DNA from: Lycium barbarum
Taxonomy: Eukaryota; Streptophyta; Magnoliopsida; Solanales; Solanaceae
Assembly: GCF_019175385.1 (NCBI RefSeq)
Contig: NC_083344.1
Coordinates: 64,604,782-64,668,781, forward strand
Length of the DNA: 64,000 bases
Direction: 5' to 3'
This document shows, piece by piece, positions 60,021-64,000 of the stretch. The notes under the pieces are model-generated. The model was not told the origin of the DNA and ran no database searches. It was given only the letters and a program-made list of their open reading frames with translations. Position 1 is the first letter of the stretch, and the number at the start of each line of letters is the position of its first letter. The translations under genes were made by a program, and so were the position numbers.

Positions 60021-63000
60021 GAGGATCCCGAGGAGTTCATCAGGAAGATGCGGCGCACCTTACAGTTTATTAATGCTTCCGCGACAGAGTCAGTCACATT
60101 GGCTTCTTACCGGTTGTATGATATAGCGGCAAATTGGTACGAGTCATGGGAGTTATCCAGAGGCGACGACGCTCCCCCAGCAGTTTGGGATGATTTTTCT
60201 GAGGCTTTTCTTAGCCACTTTCTGCCTCCGGAGCTACGGCGAGCCAAGGCTGACAGATTCTTATTGCTGAGACAAAGGGGTCGCAGTGTTCGAGAGTACA
60301 GTATGGAGTTCGACTCATTGGCCCGATACGCACCTGCTGTGGTAGCTACTATGGCTGACAGGATGCACAGGTATATTATGGGGCTGGACCGTTATTTTGT
60401 CGACAGCTGTTTAGTATTGGCTGCTCAGCCCGGCATGGATATTGCCCGGATTCAGGCCCACGCCCAGGGCATGGAGGACCGGCATAGGGAGCGTCAGCCT
60501 GATAGGAGCCAGGATCGGAGACAGCCCAAGAGGGCCAGATCATCTGTCTATTCTGGAGATTCTCGGGGCAGGCAGCCTCAGCAGCCGCAGCAGCCTAGCA
60601 GACATCTATCCTAGCCGGCTCAGAGCGCACCTCCACAGCCTACAGGTCGCAGATTTGATAGCCCAGGTTATTCAGGAGCAGGTCAGAGCTCCAGGGCTTC
60701 AGGTTCGCGGACAGACAGGGGTTCTGGTCAGACGAGGCCACCTAGGCCTCAGTGTTCTTATTGTGGCAGATACCATCCTGGGGAGTGCTACAGAGCCACC
60801 GGTGCATGTTTTTCTTGTGGCCGTCAGGGCCATTCTGTGAGAGATTGCCCGTATAAGGGTAGTTCGGGTGGTGCAGCGCAGCCTACCGGATCAGCCGCCA
60901 GGTCTTCATCTTCATCAGTGGCTATGCGCCCTACGGGGCCAGGTACTTCAGCACCAGCGGGTCGCGGCAGAGGCCGTGGTGGAGCTTCTAGTACTAGCGG
61001 TCCTTCGAACCGCATCTATGCTCTGTCCAGCCGCCAGGATCAGGAGGCATCGCCTAATGTCGTTACAGGTACATTATTGGTTTTCTCTCGGTCTGTGTAT
61101 GCATTGATTGATCCAGGTTCGACTTTGTCATATATTTCGCCTCTGGTTGCTTGTAAAATTGGTATAATATCTGAACCTATAGAGCCGTTTGAGGTAGCCA
61201 CACCGATTGGGGACTTTATTGTAGCAAAACAGGTATATAAAAACTGTTCCGTAATTGTATGTGGCCGTGACACTAAGGCAGATCTGGTGGAGTTAGGTAT
61301 GGTCGAGTTCGATGTTATTATGGGAATGGACTGGCTAGCCTCCTGTTATGCTAATGTTGACTGCCAAAATAAGGTAGTTCGTTTCCAGTTTCCTGGGGAG
61401 CCAGTTATAGAATGGGCCGGTAATACAGCATCGCCGAAAGGTAAGTTTATTTCATACCTTAAGGCAAAGAAAATGATCAGAAAGGGTTATTTTTATCATC
61501 TGGTTAGGGTACAAGACTTGACAGCAGAAACGCCGACTCTTCAGTCAGTTCCCGTGGTTAATGAATTTCCAGATGTGTTCCCAGAACAGCTTCCAGGCCT
61601 TCCTCCAGAGCGGGAGATAGATTTTACTATTGATTTGCTTCCAGATACTCAGCCGATATCTATTCCCCCGTACAGAATGGCACCGGCAGAATTGAAAGAA
61701 CTGAAAGAGCAGTTGAAGGATCTATTAGAAAAAGGCTTTATTAGACCCAGTACTTCGCCTTGGGGAGCCCCGGTATTATTTGTGCGTAAGAAAGACGGGT
61801 CATTGCATATGTGTATTGATTATCGACAGCTGAATAAGGTAACCATAAAGAATAAATACCCCCTCCCCAGAATTGAAGATTTGTTTGATCAGTTGCAGGG
61901 CGCCAAGTATTTTTCGAAGATAGATCTTCGGTCTGGCTATCATCAGGTACGGGTACGGGAGGCCGATATTCCTAAGACAGCATTCCGGACCAGATATGGG
62001 CATTATGAATTCAGAGTTATGTCTTTTGGGCTGACTAATGCTCCTGCGGTATTCATGGATTTAATGAACCGGGTATTCAGGCCATTCTTAGACATGTTCG
62101 TAATTGTATTTATCGATGATATCCTGGTTTATTCTCGGTCCGAGGCAGAGCACGCAGATCATCTGAGAGCGGTATTGGGGGTACTTCGGCATCAGGAATT
62201 ATATGCAAAATTTTCTAAATGTGAATTCTGGCTGGCTTCAGTGGCATTTCTGGGGCATATTATTGCAGCTGATGGTGTCCGGGTGGATACACAGAAGATT
62301 GAGGCCGTGAAAAATTGGCCCAGACCCACGACGCCCACAGAGGTACGTAGTTTCCTGGGGTTAGCTGGCTATTACAGAAGATTTGTGGAAAAGTTTGCTT
62401 CGATTTCAGCGCCTTTGACAAGGCTAACTCAGAAGGGAGCCAAGTTCCAGTGGACTGATGCTTGTGAACGAAGCTTCCAGTTGCTGAAAGAGAAGCTGAC
62501 TACAGCCCCAGTTCTGACTCTTCCAGAGGGACCCGATGGATATGTTATTTATTGTGACGCTTCTGGTGTGGGATTGGGCTGTGTATTGATGCAGCACGGT
62601 AGAGTTATAGCTTATGCTTCTCGGCAACTGAAAAAGCATGAAAAGAATTATCCTACTCACGATCTGGAGCTTGCAGCGGTGATCCATGCCCTGAAGATAT
62701 GGAGACATTATTTATATGGCGTTCATGTTGATATCTATACAGATCATAAGAGTCTTCAGTATATTTTCAGACAGAAAGAGCTTAATTTGCGGCAGCGGAG
62801 GTGGCTGGAGCTCCTGAAAGACTATGATGTGGATATTCTGTATCATCCGGGCAAGGCTAATGTTGTTGCAGATGCGCTTAGCCGGAAATCTATGGGCAGC
62901 CTGGTAGATTTACAGCCAGACAGGAGAGAGATAGTACGTGACATTCATCAGTTGGCTAATCTTGGGGTTCGTCTGGCCGATTCTGGAGGTACACGGATTT

Positions 63001-64000
63001 CTGTCCGAGGGGTTTCTGAGTCATCTATTAAGGAAGATATCAAGCGGCATCAATATGAAGATCCTGTTTTGGCACGATACAGAGACACGGCCTATGATAA
63101 GGGGAAGACTCTGTTCGAGTTCACTCCGGACGGGACTTTATTATTCAGGGGCAGGTTGTGTGTACCTGATATTGCAGGTCTTCGGCAGCAGGTTATGAGC
63201 GAGGCACATTATGCTCGCTATTCGGTCCATCCTGGGTCTACAAAGATGTACCATGATCTCCGATGCTTATACTGGTGGGATGGCATGAAACGGGATATCG
63301 CAGAGTTCGTCGCCCAGTGTCCCAATTGTCAACAGGTCAAAATTGAACATCAGAAACCGGGTGGACTGTTGCAGGAAATGGAAATTCCGACGTGGAAGTG
63401 GGAGATCATTAATATGGACTTCATTACAGGGTTGCCTCGCACTCCACGAAAGTATGATTCCATCTGGGTTATTGTTGATAGGCTGACAAAATCAGCCCAT
63501 TTTCTCCCCGTCAGAACTACTTATTCCGCCGAGGATTATGCCAGGCTTTATATTAAAGAAATAGTGAAGCTTCATGGAGTTCCTATATCTATTATCACTG
63601 ACAGAGGTGCTCAGTTCACAGCGAACTTCTGGAGATCTTTTCAGGAAGGATTAGGGACTCAGCTGAGCCTGAGCACAGCTTTCCATCCTCAGAGTGACGG
63701 ACAGGCCGAGCGCACTATCCAGACGCTTGAAGATATGTTGCGGGCCTGCGTTATTGATTTCAGAGGTAGCTGGGAGGATCACTTGCCATTGATTGAATTT
63801 TCTTATAATAACAGCTACCATTCCAGCATCCAGATGGCTCCGTACGAGGCGTTATATGGTAGGAAATGCAGGTCACCTATCGGCTGGTTTGATATTGGCG
63901 AGACAGAATTAATCGGCCCAGATATGATCCAGCAGGCCGTTGATAAGGTGAAACTTATTCGGGAACGACTATTGGCAGCCCAGAGTCGACAAAAATCATA
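60021..64000 (+). pseudogene. gag-pol: Second gag-pol copy in A2, lacking the gag start
   Basis: It begins in frame inside gag (EDPEEFIRKM), without promoter, PBS or start codon, 4,683 bp downstream of its twin position. It has the same in-frame TAG (60612-60614) and is then open to the window end in the integrase C-terminal part. Positions of key residues: RT catalytic Asp codons 62115-62120; integrase D, D, E codons 63417, 63600 and 63708. Differences from copy 1 that I found: 60547, 61348, 61802, 61807, 62269, 62518 and 62628. At three of them (61348 Tyr, 62269 Ala, 62518 Thr) this copy agrees with other elements in the window and copy 1 is the odd one. At 61807 this copy has His where the other elements have Arg in the RT motif [10 protein letters not shown]. 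Confidence 0.93.

Larger units (their letters stand above)
51636..64000 (+). mobile_element. Element A2: young chromovirus with internal tandem duplication
   Basis: It is inserted in the LTR of H after TATAC (51631-51635, expected target copy; the right copy is out of view). Order: complete 5' LTR, PBS, gag, pol, hairpin, PPT, the first 96 bp of a 3' LTR identical to the 5' LTR start, then without warning a second gag-pol copy starting inside gag. The repeated unit is 55338-60020 (4,683 bp). The second copy runs to the window end. The two copies differ at only seven positions that I could find in about 3.98 kb. Confidence 0.93.

Noticed and set aside
60021..64000. A second, independent element next to A2
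   Set aside because: No LTR, PBS or gag start precedes it. It begins mid-gag directly at a truncated LTR and is almost identical to the first copy, so a tandem duplication explains it better.
1..64000. Host protein-coding gene
   Set aside because: All frames with recognisable protein motifs belong to Ty3/gypsy elements. The remaining frames are short, lack motifs and lie in LTRs or decayed interiors.
51636..64000. Integrated pararetrovirus or envelope-bearing retrovirus-like element
   Set aside because: The order protease-RT-RNase H-integrase-chromodomain, with nothing like an envelope frame between the chromodomain and the PPT, is that of a chromovirus.

Overview
This window is intergenic plant DNA made almost entirely of nested LTR retrotransposons. 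I see no host gene, no structural RNA gene and no CRISPR array. Every coding region belongs to Ty3/gypsy chromoviruses that look like the Tekay/Del group: gag with a CCHC knuckle, protease, RT, RNase H, integrase and a C-terminal chromodomain. LTRs are about 2.2-3.2 kb, and five elements have a visible primer-binding site matching the 3' end of plant initiator tRNA-Met (TGGTATCAGAGC). The host is a flowering plant with a repeat-rich genome, plausibly Solanaceae; that family assignment is an impression from the element types, not a demonstration.

Layout. (1) 1-7051: 3' part of element A1 (+), broken gag-pol and a 2.9 kb 3' LTR, inserted in the chromodomain of an older element C1 (remnant 7052-7237). 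(2) The 3' LTR of C1 is split into three pieces, 7245-8833, 18137-18455 and 38173-38541, by two later insertions. (3) 8834-18136: element B (-), target-site duplication TTATT, two near-identical 3.2 kb LTRs, gag only and no pol; its pol-less interior holds a 5S-rRNA-like sequence. (4) 18456-38172: element D (-), duplication GTGAG, degraded gag-pol, itself interrupted by element E (20922-30827, -, duplication CATAT), whose gag-pol is nearly open. (5) 38542-43064: degraded pol remnant and 3' LTR of element C2 (+). (6) 43065-45446: non-coding, CATG-rich sequence leading into an LTR start (F, 45447-46020). (7) 46021-49523: 5' LTR and broken gag of element G (+). (8) 49524-51635: LTR of element H (-) inserted in the gag of G. 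(9) 51636-64000: element A2 (+) inserted in H, with a 3.1 kb 5' LTR and an almost open gag-pol. Its 3' LTR stops after 96 bp and runs straight into a second copy of gag-pol, a 4,683-bp tandem duplication.

The insertion order follows from the nesting: C1 is older than A1, B and D, and D is older than E; F is older than G, G than H, and H than A2.

The most interesting signals are shared non-coding designs in LTR families whose sequences otherwise differ: (a) a short perfect hairpin just upstream of the polypurine tract; (b) a CAGTAC-N7-GTACTG dyad about 450-575 nt from the LTR 3' end; (c) family-specific clusters of short palindromic words just upstream of the TATA-like box; (d) family-specific hairpin arrays in mid-LTR. 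The 4,683-bp duplication inside A2 and the 5S-like sequence in B are the other main points. Alignments were done by eye, so boundaries are good to a few bases at LTR ends and tens of bases elsewhere.
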